Below are positions 1-11,460 of a stretch of DNA of 64,000 nucleotides, in pieces. The notes below the pieces were generated by a model. It was not told where the DNA came from, ran no database searches, and worked only from the letters and a program-made list of their open reading frames with translations. The stretch's first letter is position 1. The number at the start of each line of letters is the position of its first letter. This DNA comes from Bryoerythrophyllum caledonicum. Taxonomy: Eukaryota > Streptophyta > Bryopsida > Pottiales > Pottiaceae. Location of the stretch: assembly GCA_963971425.1 (NCBI GenBank), contig OZ020525.1, positions 5,005,560-5,069,559 on the forward strand, given 5' to 3'. The translations under genes and the position numbers were made by a program.

Positions 1-530
1 TTTTTGCAAGGTGAACCCCTAAAATTCTGAGTATTTGTCATTAAAATGCACGTTTACTTTAGAATGTACATTTACTTTGTGCAAAAAGAAATGAGGGGAA
101 AAAAATCTTGAAGCTCTACTTTAATCCTCACATTTAGAATAACATGCTTTCAAAATTTCATGAAAGTTGATGGTATGGATTGAGAGATTATATATTTTGA
201 AGCAAAAAACAAGGTTCTTTTTCACTTCCATGTATTTTAAGGATCATCTCCTTTTGAATTCTTGTGATGTAAATTTCATGCTTTAGATTAGAATCAAATT
301 TTGTGCAAAAATTTGATATACAATGTTAGGTCCTTGCAAGAAAAATCAAAGTGAAATATAAAGGGTGCAAAATATTCAAAAACATTGTGGAAGGGATTGG
401 GGTTCAAATACTATTATGATATATATATTTGTTTATTTTTGTGGTGTACATAATTTGCCATAAACTGAGAATCCCAACAGTAAAAAGGATGACATATAAC
501 GCATCATATAGTAAAATAAAACCGTAGAGC
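1..530. other. AT-rich sequence, no gene seen
   Basis: This stretch is AT-rich with short homopolymers and no open frame of note. I see no RNA gene or recognisable element. It adjoins a diverged repeat beginning near 531 and may belong to the same element. Confidence 0.5.
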
Positions 531-1780
531 CGAACCATTAAAAATAGCTCTTTTCAAAATTTTAAGTATTATAAGGGTTGTGTATATATTCAAAAATTAG
601 TAATTAGTGTTAAAAGTTCATATCTATTGGTTAAAATAGCTAAAATACATATTAAGCCAAGAGTTCATTAAAAGTAAGTTAAGATTTGAAGAGATGCATC
701 CATTTAATGAACAGTTGTAGAAGTTAAAGTACTTATAATACACACCTCTTTTCAAGAGGTGTCTTCCCTAAAATTTAAATTATACATAGCATTGGAAAGA
801 CAATAATTCCACCACTACCATGTTAAAGATTGGAGTGTGTCCTACCTTTGAAAGCTAGTTTTTTTGTGAAACTCTTGAGTTTGTAAGAGTAATTCTTGCT
901 ATATGTATTGGATTTATGATTGATATATGTGATTATTCATTGTGTAATTATTGTCTTGATTTTGTGAATTGAGTCATTTGTAATACATTGAATATTAGTA
1001 CTTCATTATAAATTAGAGAAATACTCTAATTTGTCTAACTAATACAATTTTGTGTGTATGAAGATTAATTATAAACATTGTGATGAGATGTGAGTGTGAT
1101 TGAATTAAATTAATGTAAAACTTGAGTGCAAGTAAGAGTATGATTTGATTGAAGCTTTAAGTGGCATTGTAGATGTTTAAGGAATGATTTCATGAATGAG
1201 ATATTCATGTGTGTGTGTTAATGTGTAATTAGTGACCTAATGCAATACTTCCAGGAATGCATGGGCACTTGCCACTTTATAAAGATTTAAGTTTGAGTGT
1301 TGAAAATTAAAAATGCTTAAGAGTAAGAGTAATTTTTAATACTAATGATAAAAAAAATTATCAAGAGAGATGCATTTCTTGATGCATAGCATGTTAAGAG
1401 TGTTATGTGCATGATAATAACTTGAATTAAGTCTAACCTAGAAAGGAGAGACTCCTTAAGGTAGATCAATCGCATTTGTGTTTTATGACAAGTGTAAAGA
1501 CAAATGAATTTACAATTTCCATTACACTCAATTCCTCAAGGTGGATTAATCGCATTTCGTTTTGATTTCTAAGAAGAACATAATTAATGATTTGTATTGA
1601 AATTCAATGGAATCTTCCATCGGCCTATCTAGGCATGGATTATGAGTCTTCACAGTTGACCACATGCACAATTGATAAAGGAATAATGTTCCTTCTAGGC
1701 ACTTAGTCCTTGGGTTTAATGAATACTTTGTTCCTTTAGAGGGATGCATAACAACCTTAAATTCTTAAGAGTTTGGGTTA
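531..1780 (+). repeat. Diverged non-coding repeat, copy 1
   Basis: This AT-rich block is colinear with 40575-42110. Shared landmarks in the same order are the ttaaaaatagctctttt/aaattagctttttt start, an aagaggtgt box near 755 (40850), an atactctaat box near 1022 (41140), the tggaatcttcca block near 1610 (41938), and a ccttgggttt block near 1710 (42030). At 40575 the repeat lies directly downstream of a gag-like ORF, so it is probably the 3' untranslated or LTR part of that family. Here the coding part is missing or lies outside the window. No ORF is supported. Confidence 0.65.
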
Positions 1781-2619
1781 AAACTTAAGTTTTGTTGATG
1801 GAAGAGAGTTTTTGTATAGAAATTAGAGTTAATTAAAAATACAATAGACGCTAGATTATCCGAGAAATGAGTTTAGAATCAAAAGGAGAATATGTGTGAG
1901 TCTTGGTGTTTCGTGAGTTGACCCGTTTTAAACCTTACAAAAATCTAAACCCAAAGATGTAAAAATGTCCAAAATTATTAGTGGTTCTCTTTACACTACC
2001 CAGAAATGTGTGGACATTTTTGACTTTGCTTGAAAATTAGATCTTTCATTGAAGGCATGAAATATTTATTGACGTTTTTAAGAAACCTAGGTACGATCTA
2101 GTAATACAAAGACTCTTAAAATCGATGGAAGCTTCTAGCAAAATGTTTGGAGTTGCGCGGAGTCAAAGTATGTGTGATTAGAAGAGCATTGCTTTTTCTT
2201 TAGGAATCCAAGTGGGACAAAATTAATGTTTCCACTAGGCTTGCATTATGGGAATCTATGTTTAACATTCCGCAATATTCCAATTAAAATCACAATCATA
2301 GTAACGTGCACCAAGTGAAAAGTTTCTCCCCGGGGGTGATTTGTTCCTTCAAGGATTAGACCAAGGTCTTGCATGATCAATACATCTCAATAAAAGAAAG
2401 ATCCATTAGTCAAAGGAATTTTTTTGAACCATTACAAATTTGTCTTTGTCATTCACATGGGATTCCATAATTTTAATGCTTTACGCTCTGGACATTATGC
2501 TGCCAACTCCAAAATGGTGTGGCAACTGACAATCCGACAAAGGACAAAGCGCTTATGAACGGATGAAGTATTCCGCCGGAAATGTTCATCCACTCATAAC
2601 TCATGCAATTTTCATCCGA
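1781..2619. other. No gene seen
   Basis: No supported coding sequence. Around 2540-2640 there are several ggatgaa / ttcatcc half-sites, resembling the iterated motif in the foldback at 35460-36140. They may mark the far end of the inverted kinase-element fragment that follows. Confidence 0.4.
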
Positions 2620-3092
2620 TGAGCGATTGCCACACCAACTTAGAATCAGCAGGTCATAGAGAAGAGTGTGATGTGCAAAAAATGGCGGGCCGTCCGCCGA
2701 TCGGACGGCCAATCCGTCAATGGGCGGTCCGCCGATCGGACGGCCAGTCCGTCCGCCGGTGGGCCGTCCGCCGATCGGACGGCCGGGCGGTCGTTGACCT
2801 GATCGGACGGCCATCGCGAGCCCGCGCGATTAAATCGCGGCCGTCCGATCAGGCGGACGGCCGAGGTGCCGTCTGATCTCTCTGATGGCAGGGACCGATC
2901 GGATGACTTGTCGCATTTCGACGGCTGAGATCTCGCCGCGTGGCACTTCGTCGAATCTGACGGTCCTGAAAACTTACCAGGCCTTCCGTAAATGCATTTT
3001 ACCCCCCCCGGACGCTACGTCCGACGTGACGTCAGGACGTCCTCGTCCTAGTATGCTCTCAGACCTCCAAGGACGTCGGATTGGTAACCCTG
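2620..3092 (-). mobile_element. 5' fragment of the kinase-carrying element, inverted
   Basis: The reverse complement from 3092 down to about 2870 matches 31294-31520 closely. It starts CAGGGTTACCAATCCGACG and continues through the gacgtc-rich block, the GGGGGGG run, atgcatttacg, and the cgacgaagtgccacgcgg box. From 2880 to 2680 it holds several copies of a CCGATCGGACGGCC palindrome. The copy lacks the kinase ORF seen at 32049-33386. It interrupts the gypsy reading frame at about 3093, so it inserted after the retroelement. No target-site duplication could be identified. Confidence 0.7.
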
Positions 3093-6000
3093 CCCCGAAC
3101 CACTAGCTAGTATACCGGTGGATGTCCTACGGAAGTGGAGCGATGGGTTGAGAGGGCCTTCATCCCCCAAAACCTCCAATTCGTCCCCTTGTGTGCCATC
3201 AACATCCAGTCCAAATACCGCCGCGGGTTCTAGGTCATCGAGGAGGGGAACTAGGCTAAGTCCCAACCCGGGTTCCTCCTCAATAAGCTCACTCTCGATG
3301 AAATGCACGGACATGGCTTCATCCGCGCTCGAAGTGGGGTGCTCCCTCAACCAGTCTACAAATTCCCCGGTGGGAACCCATTCATAAAGGTCCGGTCCCA
3401 TGCTCTTGAATGGCATCACGTTGGCCCTCGAGGGTTGGGCTCTATCCACCGCCTTGTGTGGTGCGAACCTCACTCTCTTGGGGGGCTCTTTTGTCAACAC
3501 CTCTTACGACTCATCCTCCGAAGAGCCCGTACAACCATGGCATAGTCCTAGCCTACTCGGTTGGATATGGACCGTAGTAGAATTCTCAGGGGGCCCGTAG
3601 GTGATGTTTGGTTGCGGTCCTCCCCATTCTACCGTGGCATTGGCAATTCGCAACCAAAGTCTTCCTAGTAGCAAGGGATATGCCTCCTTGTTGGAGTGCA
3701 TTCGGATGACTTGGAAGGTGAGGGAATACTCTACACCCCCCGTGGTAACTTTACAACCACTAATTTGGCCTAACGGGGCCTCCGAGCTTTGATTAGCCAT
3801 GTTGATGATGTATGGTGATGGTTCCGTGATGTCTAAACCCAATTTCTCCATAGTTGAGAGGGGCATGATGTTCAAACCACTACCACTGTCGACTAGTACG
3901 TTGGGTACCACCTTATCCACGATTGAAACCTCAATTTGAACCGCCTTGACTTCGATATTGGGGTGTGCGGATTTTGCACGAGCCGCCAACCTAACCCTTG
4001 CCTTAGGCCTCCGCTTCATCGGGGTGCCCGACCTAAGGACCTTCCTCATGGGTGGAGATACCTCCAGTAGTTGGGCTATGGTGATGTCTGCCTTGAGACG
4101 ACTCAAATCCACCCATAAATCGTAAGGCCCTTCTCCCACGTGTTCCTCGACTCGTGGGAATGTGTTCACTTCGGGACTAGGGGCCGGTGGACCTTCCCAT
4201 GGTTCTTGGGAAGTGGACAATGGTGTTCGGGATCTCCGTGTCCCATGGGTCGACTTTAGATTGGCCCGTTTAGTGCCTTCTACCGCCTCCTTGGTGGTGT
4301 CGTTTAGGTCAGAGAAGTGAGGTGAATCTTCCTCTGAGGTCTCACCCTCTTCTGGTATGGGTGGAGGGGGGCTCGAGTACCTAGGCTCCCGTCGGTTAGA
4401 CCGAGTCTGGACTGCCAATGCAGGTAACTCATAAGTTTTTGCTTCCTTGGTTGTGCTAACTTCGTGGAAAACTACATTGAGCTCAGTGAGGGAAAGGCCG
4501 TGTGTGGACACGATTTCACTTGACATGGTGGCATAGCGAACATCCTGTGGACCTTGGTTTTGTTGGCCCCCGTGGTTTTGTTGGCCCCCATGGTTTTGTT
4601 GGCCCCCATGGTTTGGTCCTTGGTTTATAGGGATGCAACCGTCCTTGGTATTAACCCCCATTGGGGGAGTTTGACTTTGGCGGTTGTTGTTGTAGTCATA
4701 GTAGAGGCTAGGTGGCCTAAGCGTATTAGCGGTGGTAGGGTTACGTGCACCTCTCAAATGGTCTTGAGCTTGCTGAGGGTAGTTCCCTGGTGGGAAAGGC
4801 ATGGGGATTACCTTATCCGGCCTTCGACACACTTGGGTAGGGTGATTACCCCCACAGTTACCGCATACTACGCGACTTTCGACCCAACACTGCCCAGGTG
4901 CGTGTCTCTTGCCACAAATGTGGTGGATTTCATACCGGGGTCGTGGAGGTCCCCCATAACCTTGGTTTGGTGGGGTATAGCCTTGTGGGCCATAGTTAGG
5001 TTCGACCGGTGGTTGATTCCTATAGGGAGGTATATACGGGGGTTGAGCGGCCTGGTACTGCGGTGTTGCTGCTGGGGTGGTGCAGAAGGGACTAGTGTGC
5101 CCCGGTTGGCCACATTGAGTGCACCATAAGCCTGAAGCATATCTACTAGACTCTATGGGTGGGGGTGTGGGGTTAGGGACTTGGTTTTTAATTAACAAGG
5201 CCATTTGGTCTTGCATGGCCTTGATTTGTTGAGCTAATTGGTCCTAGAAGCCTTGTTGGCCTTGGAGGATTTCGTTCTTCATTTCCTCTTTCCATGTGCC
5301 CCGCTCTTCGTGATAGGTGAGCTCGGAGAGAGCTAATGGTGGCCTAAAGTTCAAGGGTGGAGCATAGTAGTTCCACATGGGAACTTGTGCACCCGGAGCT
5401 CCTGGGTTAGGTTCCAGGGCTGGTCCCTTGCCCTTGGCATGGATGGGTATGAAACTAGGGATGTGGTGCTCTTCCTTCCTCCACATACGCTCTTGGTCTC
5501 GATCGACTTGCTCTATTAGCCTAGCTTGTGCCTTGGCAGCGTCTAACGATGTGGGGCGGACCTTCAAAATCTCCCTAATGGTTCCCTCACTGTTGAACCC
5601 TTGGATAAAGAATTGGGTTAAGGTGTCATTGGTGAGGAGATTACCCACAAATCTTGTAACCACTAACTCGAATCTCCTGATGTAGGTCGTGATATCCTCC
5701 CCTGGACCTTGGCGTAGCGTGGCTAGGGCTGTGAAGGCATTACTTTGACCTACTTCGGGTCTAAAGTGCTCCAAGAAGGCCCTCATGAGGCTATCCCAAA
5801 ACACCATATTCATTATATTGGGAGATTTCCATGATTTCGATCTAGTGCACATTCAGCTCGACTCGAGCTGAATGTGCATAGTGGATATATTTTAGAGCTC
5901 AAGAGCAACATACGTATTAAATTGGGAGTCTCACAATCTCCCAATATAATGAATATGGTGTTCAATCCTCAAAGGTTCCGGGGGGGTGATTCCTATACCA

Positions 6001-6401
6001 CTCGTAAGCGGCATCCTTCAAGGTACACGAGAACCACACTAGGAAATAACCGGTGTTGGTGATGAGGCACGTCATGAGGAGCTCTAGAAAACGTTCCACA
6101 TGTGCGGAAGGGTCTTCATCCTTGGTTCCTCTAAAAGTGGGCAAGTTCCCCGGCATGGGCACCGCTTGCAAGCCCTCGAGTACTAAGATTGATAAACCCT
6201 TGGCTGAACGAAGGGATTAATGGGAGGCCGGACCGGGGGTGGTCCTCCAGAGGCCATGGTAGGGGCTGAGGTGGTGCCTCATGGACTAGTGATGTTGGTG
6301 GTGTTCGCCGGATCAAATGAAGTGGAAGGAAAAGATGGGGGAAAAGGAAGGAAATGAGTTGGGAGAGCCTCTAGCTGTACCTCTAAAAATCCTTCCGCCA
6401 T
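3093..6401 (-). pseudogene. Gypsy-like retrotransposon gag-protease, decayed
   Basis: The minus-strand frame probably starts at ATG 6399-6401. It encodes a gag region whose first part (6171-5963) runs to the tryptophan motif at the foldback insertion. The capsid-like part is at 5799-5244. A region with CxxCGQxGH, CxxC and CGNCGGNHPTQ-C zinc-knuckle residues lies near 5130-4830, and a histidine/glutamine tandem repeat near 4550-4610. A retropepsin-like domain with the LVDSGSG active site and a YPLLLGR motif follows near 3900-3680. Breaks are a TGA near 6280, a frameshift near 6180, the MITE at 5800-5962, a TAG near 5240, a TAA near 3502, and truncation at 3093. No reverse transcriptase, RNase H or integrase is present. 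It is non-functional. Confidence 0.85.
5800..5962. mobile_element. 163-bp foldback MITE with 28-bp perfect TIRs
   Basis: The ends 5800-5827 and 5935-5962 are exact reverse complements (28 bp, beginning AACACCATATTC). Flanks carry a CAA target duplication (5797-5799 and 5963-5965). Removing the element and one CAA rejoins the gag frame around a tryptophan. The centre (about 5850-5882) is a second perfect palindrome around tgcacattcagctcga. The element has no coding capacity. The 3-bp duplication fits PIF/Harbinger- or CACTA-like mobilisation, but the terminal sequence matches neither clearly. Confidence 0.9.
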
Positions 6402-8000
6402 GTCCTCGGTGAGTTCCCTAGACCTACTCCTTCATTCACTCGCCGGTTTCCACGGTGGTGTGAGGGAAGGTCTTTCGGACCTTGTGGCACGGGACATCTA
6501 CTCTAGGGTCCAAGGGTAGGGTCCAATGGGTTGGTGATGGTAGTCATGTCCTCCAAAAGGCTTCCCGTCCAAGTTTTCGAGGCCGTGGGTGGATCTACAC
6601 GAAGCACGGCCTAATTCGATCGGTGAGTGGGTGTTTCCAACACTCCTACTCCCAATTCTATCAGGAGGATGGACTGACTCAAGACCAAGACTCAATTTTT
6701 AATGGTGGAGTTTTAACTCGATGAAGCCGCCAAAGAATCCTATAAAGGACTATCCCTCAAGGACAAATGACAAAAAGCTAATCGAATTGAGGGATGTCTC
6801 CACGAGCATCACCCCGTTGGAAAGTTGTCCCTCAACTGGCGCCACACGGTACAAATCCTTACTATGGGGCTGACCTAGGCGTCAACTTGATAAAAGGTGG
6901 GGTTCCTTGGTATCCTTGGTATCCCCCTTCCACCTTTTACCACTTTAAGCTAGGCATCACCCACTAGGAGGAAAACAACACAATCACGGAACGACATGCA
7001 ACAATGTGTGTATACAATGTTATCACCATGAAGAAGACATACCTTGATGCATCTCCAGCCACCCTGTCACCATTAGTTGAAGTCGACCGTGGACCTAATC
7101 GCACTCTAACGATTCTAAGGCCAACCCATGGGTCGCATACAATATTTTAGAGGGGGATGACTTACCTTTAAGCAACTCCAGCCAACCCACTTGTTAGCAC
7201 AAGATTCGTTGCATGTAATTTCGTGGTTGGCCCATCCTAGCGGTTCTAAGGCAAGTGTTCCACACGGCTCAAGTGGGAAATCAGGGTTTCCTAGCCCTAG
7301 TGCGGTCACCACATTCAAGTTGATCCTATATACTACTCGCGGTCCTAAAAGAGGGTGTAGTGCACATACCGTACGCAGCGCTCCTTCCAATCAGCGCCCC
7401 TACGTCTTAGATGCGTCCACGACTCCAACTCCCCTCCAAGGTGGCTCAATTGGTCACGCACACCGTTACTTGCAACACATGATCCAGACACCTCATTCCC
7501 TTCCAAGTTGTACTCACCTTGGTGGTTAGTCAAGCGCGCGGGGAAAGAAGGGGCGCCCTTGTCCCATACCCGGGCTCATGCACCCTTCCCCTTTGTCCTA
7601 GGGGCTCACAGGAAATCCTTGTGGATTTCCGTGGGAGGGCCTCAACCTTTCACCCCTAGGCCCTTTGCTCAACTCAAGCCACAAGCCTAGAAGGGGATCC
7701 CTCCAGCACAATGTGTTTTGTGCTTTGGAGGGTCGGGAAATCCACACTCCCTTCTAGACCCCCACCTTTAAACACAACTTGGCATTCATGCATTCACCAT
7801 ATTTCAAGACGTTCACAAAACATTCATTCTTAACAATTACTCACCCAATCATGAGCAAGTTGGGCACTTACCTCGAGCTATCCAATGCTACTCCATACTC
7901 CATAAAGCTATTAGCGTTTGTACCTACATCCAACGGTGAAGTGATTAACACAATCAAGCCATGAACACGCCTCCTACCGGCAGATGCACCAAAATGTGAG
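6402..8000 (-). other. Probable leader of the gypsy-like element, no gene
   Basis: This 1.6-kb stretch lies upstream of gag in the minus orientation. It has moderate GC, scattered short frames that look like chance, and no conserved protein motif. By position it is the untranslated leader between a primer-binding site (candidate near 7975-7991) and the gag ATG. Confidence 0.45.
7975..7991 (-). other. Candidate tRNA primer-binding site
   Basis: On the minus strand the sequence ...CTCACA TTT TGGTGCATCTGCCGG... places a TGG-starting stretch just inside a CA dinucleotide, as at the end of a 5' LTR. The complement ends ...GCACCA, as a mature tRNA would. Gypsy elements of the Athila/Tat type have a comparable TTGGCGCC-type site, but the base sequence differs and I could not match it to a tRNA with confidence. 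Confidence 0.3.
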
Positions 8001-8004
8001 CCAA

Positions 8005-9715
8005 ATAAACCGCCCCTGAAGGGTGGCTTATCTTGAACACAAGATCCTAATGCGGGGTCTAGTCCCTCATGCAACCAATCTTCAACCCCTTCATATACAC
8101 CTTATACAAGCATGGTAATACGTCTCACGCTTACTTAGGTTCCTTGTGGTTGATTAGTAAAGTGGTGACTTAATCCCGCCTTTAATCGGACCCACCTTTG
8201 AACGAGTGTAACTTTTGCTCTAGGGCTCCGAATCCAACATTTTAAACTCCTGGGAGTTCAATTCAGCATCACGAACTTGTTTAGACCCTTCATGATCAGT
8301 TCCAGGCTTAGGTGTGACCCTGTAAACAGTCGGCAGCAGACAGGCTTCCCTAGTTTCTGCAGAATTTCTAATCACAATTGCTCATTGGTTACAACTCCGT
8401 TTTTTATGGTTGTTTTTTGAATCCTTATTAGTTTTTTGTGCTTAATGTGATGGCAGCCTCCGATTAATCCATTGACTCAACCCTCGACCTCACAGCCGCC
8501 GACCAGCAGTGCACACTTAACGTATATGTTTTACTCAAAATTGTGACCACACATTCACGTGCACTCACACGATTAAGCCATCCTTAACACTAAGCTACGC
8601 ATGGGCATCCAGCTACGTCCTCTTGTTATTATAGATTGACCAATTGGTTGGGTTTGAGTTGATAGCAACCCTAATCCTAGTAAAAATTTGACAGCGCTTC
8701 CGCGTGATGTGTTATAACTAGAAATTTAGGGTTTCCCTTATGCACAACAAATTGACTACTAGCCGGGAAAGAGGAGAGGCTCCCTGATTTAATTCGATTC
8801 ACCCTCCTTCCTTCAGTGTCGTGCTCCAGCTCGTTCGTGATCCTCGCCCTCTTGCTCTTCGTGTTCTGGTGATCTTCTCTTTGTGCTCCAGCTCGTTCGT
8901 GATCCTCGCCCTCTTGCTCTTCGTGTTCTGGTGATCTTCTCTTCGTGCTCCAGCTCGTTCGTGATCCTCGCCCTCTTGCTCTTCGTGTTCTGGTGATCTT
9001 CTCTTCGTGCCTAATTCACACCTTTCAGTGGCCGGGGCTTCCGGCTCTCATTCTCTCTGTTCTCCCTCTCCCACATTCTTTCTCTCGTGAATAATGAGAG
9101 TCTCCCAGGGTAACCCCCCAGCCTTGCTCTCCTTCGTTCCCAAGGGTGTTCCCCGCCGCCTTTGGCCCTTCCATTAATGACTCTTCTCAATAAAAAACTA
9201 TTCACCTATCACACTAACTCCGTGCCACCCTTGCTTTTAACACAAATGGGTGTCCCACTAACCAAGAAAGTCTAAATTCCCTACTTTAATCCCATGCCAC
9301 ATGTGTGTGCATGACCTCCAATAAGTGAGCTTTTAATCTAATTTCGAAGATGCGATAACTAATTAATTGATCAAGACTGAATTCCCTTTGCCTTGGGTTA
9401 TGGCTAATTTGCCAAGTGATGGTGAGGGTTTTGCCCAAGCCTTTTGGCTTCTTTAACTATTTTTTATTTCTCTTTTCTTTCAGGGCTCTTTAAATCTCCT
9501 TCTTTTTCCCTTCTTCTCACCATCCTTCTTCTTCCTCATTTTTTCCCTAGATTCCTCGCCGAGGCCAATGATGGTTCCGACGCGGTAGGAGGTAGTTTTT
9601 TTTCCTCCAACGATCTAATTCTTCTTCTTTTCTATTGTTTTTGGTTTTTCCAATCTTTTCTTTATTTTCTCTTTCCATTTATTATTTTTTTTTTTGGTTA
9701 ACCTCATAAAATTCT
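8005..9715. other. Possible LTR and flank, no gene
   Basis: No supported gene. If the primer-binding site is right, the 5' LTR of the minus-strand gypsy element starts near 7995 and extends rightwards. A matching 3' LTR is absent, so limits cannot be set. It contains the 62-bp triplication at 8821-9006 and a T/C-rich tract at 9440-9700 whose open frame is low-complexity. Confidence 0.35.
8821..9006 (+). repeat. 62-bp tandem repeat, three copies
   Basis: Copies at 8821-8882, 8883-8944 and 8945-9006 start gtgctccagctcgttcgtga and differ at only one or two bases. Near-identity means recent expansion. There is no coding role. Confidence 0.95.
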
Positions 9716-9976
9716 TGGTTACCACAATGTGGCTCCCAATAAAAGATTTAGTGCACGGAAAGGCTATTTGGCCAATTTAATCGAAAACCATGAACTAGCC
9801 AATGGGATAACCCATTTTCACTACTCATTAACCTTAATGGACTCAATGTGAGGTCCATTCATCACCATGAGCCATTTTTGCGGCTCACAGGCCCACAACG
9901 TGCGCGCCCGGCTACATTGAGCATGCGCTCGGCCTCCCTTGTCCGCGCCGGGCCCTAGATACTCCTGCTCCAACAC

Positions 9977-9984
9977 TATATAAG
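9977..9984 (+). promoter_or_regulatory. Candidate TATA box of the hAT transposase gene
   Basis: TATATAAG lies about 190 bp upstream of the ATG at 10174, in an otherwise GC-moderate stretch. Position and sequence suit a core promoter; there is no independent support. Confidence 0.4.
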
Positions 9985-10173
9985 AACCATATGCGATGTG
10001 CTTGACTCACCTCACATCCTTGGCTTCGTGTCCTGGAACTCTTTATTGGGCTCCTTGCATGAATCTACAAGTTTGTGAGTGACCTTTGGATCTTTATTTT
10101 CTATGCACACACAATTTCCTATTACTTTTGGTGAATTCTCTTTGGCACAACATTGCGCGCTGATTTTATTGTG

Positions 10174-10318
10174 ATGTCGTCTCAACAAAGGGCTCAAACG
10201 AAGGAGTGGGCTCCATGGTACACATTTAACAAGAAGGATCAAGTGACATGTGTTTGGTGCAATTACACGTTCGCATACAAACGTGGGAGGTGCATGCCAC
10301 ACTATGGGTATCCACAAT
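10174..10318 (+). pseudogene. hAT transposase, N-terminal BED zinc-finger part
   Basis: ATG 10174 opens a frame with W-A-P-W-Y-T-F, then CVWC, then M-P-H-Y: the layout of a BED zinc finger. The frame runs exactly to the AAT target site at 10316-10318, where the 19.3-kb CACTA-ended insertion begins. It continues in phase at 29641 after that insertion (codon TGG across the junction). The two parts are one gene split by the insertion. See the entry at 29638-31293. Confidence 0.8.
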
Positions 10319-10559
10319 CACTACGGAAAATCGGCCTATAAATGACTTCAGCACAAATGACTAGCCAGAAAACAATTACTATAGAATTACTCAGGATCTG
10401 CAGACGCTGCCCGGATCTAGCTAGTTAACTGCCCTAGTCATTTTACAGTAATTTAAGTTTTTGCGGGCAGAGAGGTGATGAAAACCATGTGACGGCCAAC
10501 ATCGTTCATATCGTCATCCCAGTGTTTTCATCCATGCTTCATCTGGTAGTGTTGACGTG

Positions 10560-11460
10560 GCAAGAAGGTGACTGACTAGGGTTGTGCCTTAGTGATTCAT
10601 TAGTGATACGTTTGAAAAGAATTATTCTCTCACTAGAAAATAACTAGCCACAGTAATATATGTTAGAACTCAGAAATGACTCATGGGTATTTTTAGAAAA
10701 TTGCTGAAGTAGATGGATGTCTACTTCTCTTGGACATTACTGATGTGGCAAATAGGTGATGACTTGGATTGTATTCCAATAATTCCTTAGTAATACATTC
10801 GGCACAGATCACTACATCACTAAAATATTACTTGGTGCAGTAATATATTTTATAACTAAAAAATAACTCGGGGATACTTTTTAGAAAGTTGCTGACATAG
10901 ATGGATGTCTACTTCTGTTTGACATTGTTGATGTGGCAAGTAGGCGGTGACTTGGATTCTGTTTCAGTAAATCTTTAGTGATACCCTTCAGACAAATTAC
11001 TGCATCACCGGGAAATAACTCGGTAGAGTAATATATTCTATAACTGAAAAATGACTAATGGATAATTTTTTATAACTTGCAATCAGATCGTTGGCACTTT
11101 GGATAATTTGCTGACGTGGATGGATGTAGGGTTTTGTCAGATACTGCTGACTTGGATTATGTCTATGTCATTCATTAGTGATACGTTTGAAAAGAATTAT
11201 TGTCTTACTAGAAAATAACTAGCTAAAGTAAAATATGTTAGAACTCAAAAATAACTTATGGATATTTTTAGAAAATTGCTGATGTAGATGGTATTTACTT
11301 CCGTCGGACATTGTTGATGTGGAAAATAGGTGATGACTTGGGTTGTATTCTAGTAATTCCTTAGTAATATATTTGGCACAAATCTCCGTGTCACTAAAAA
11401 ATTATTTGGTGCAGTAATATATTTATAACTCAAAAATAGTTCATGGCTATTTGTAGAAAA
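10560..11460 (+). repeat. About 190-bp imperfect tandem repeat in CACTA left arm
   Basis: About five diverged units each contain a taactag/agtaatatat block (near 10633, 10826, 11011, 11211, 11396), then a tgacg/atgtagatgg block and a gatgtggcaaataggtgatgac block. This fits the subterminal repeat arrays of CACTA elements, the usual transposase-binding zones. No coding potential. Confidence 0.65.

Noticed and set aside
4554..5129. Plus-strand 191-codon frame opposite the gag zinc-knuckle region
   Set aside because: It is a shadow of the minus-strand gag ORF, which has recognisable zinc knuckles and a protease.
9444..9701. 85-codon hydrophobic ORF resembling a secreted or membrane peptide
   Set aside because: The frame is an artefact of a T/C-rich tract. 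No homologue in the window, no conserved features.
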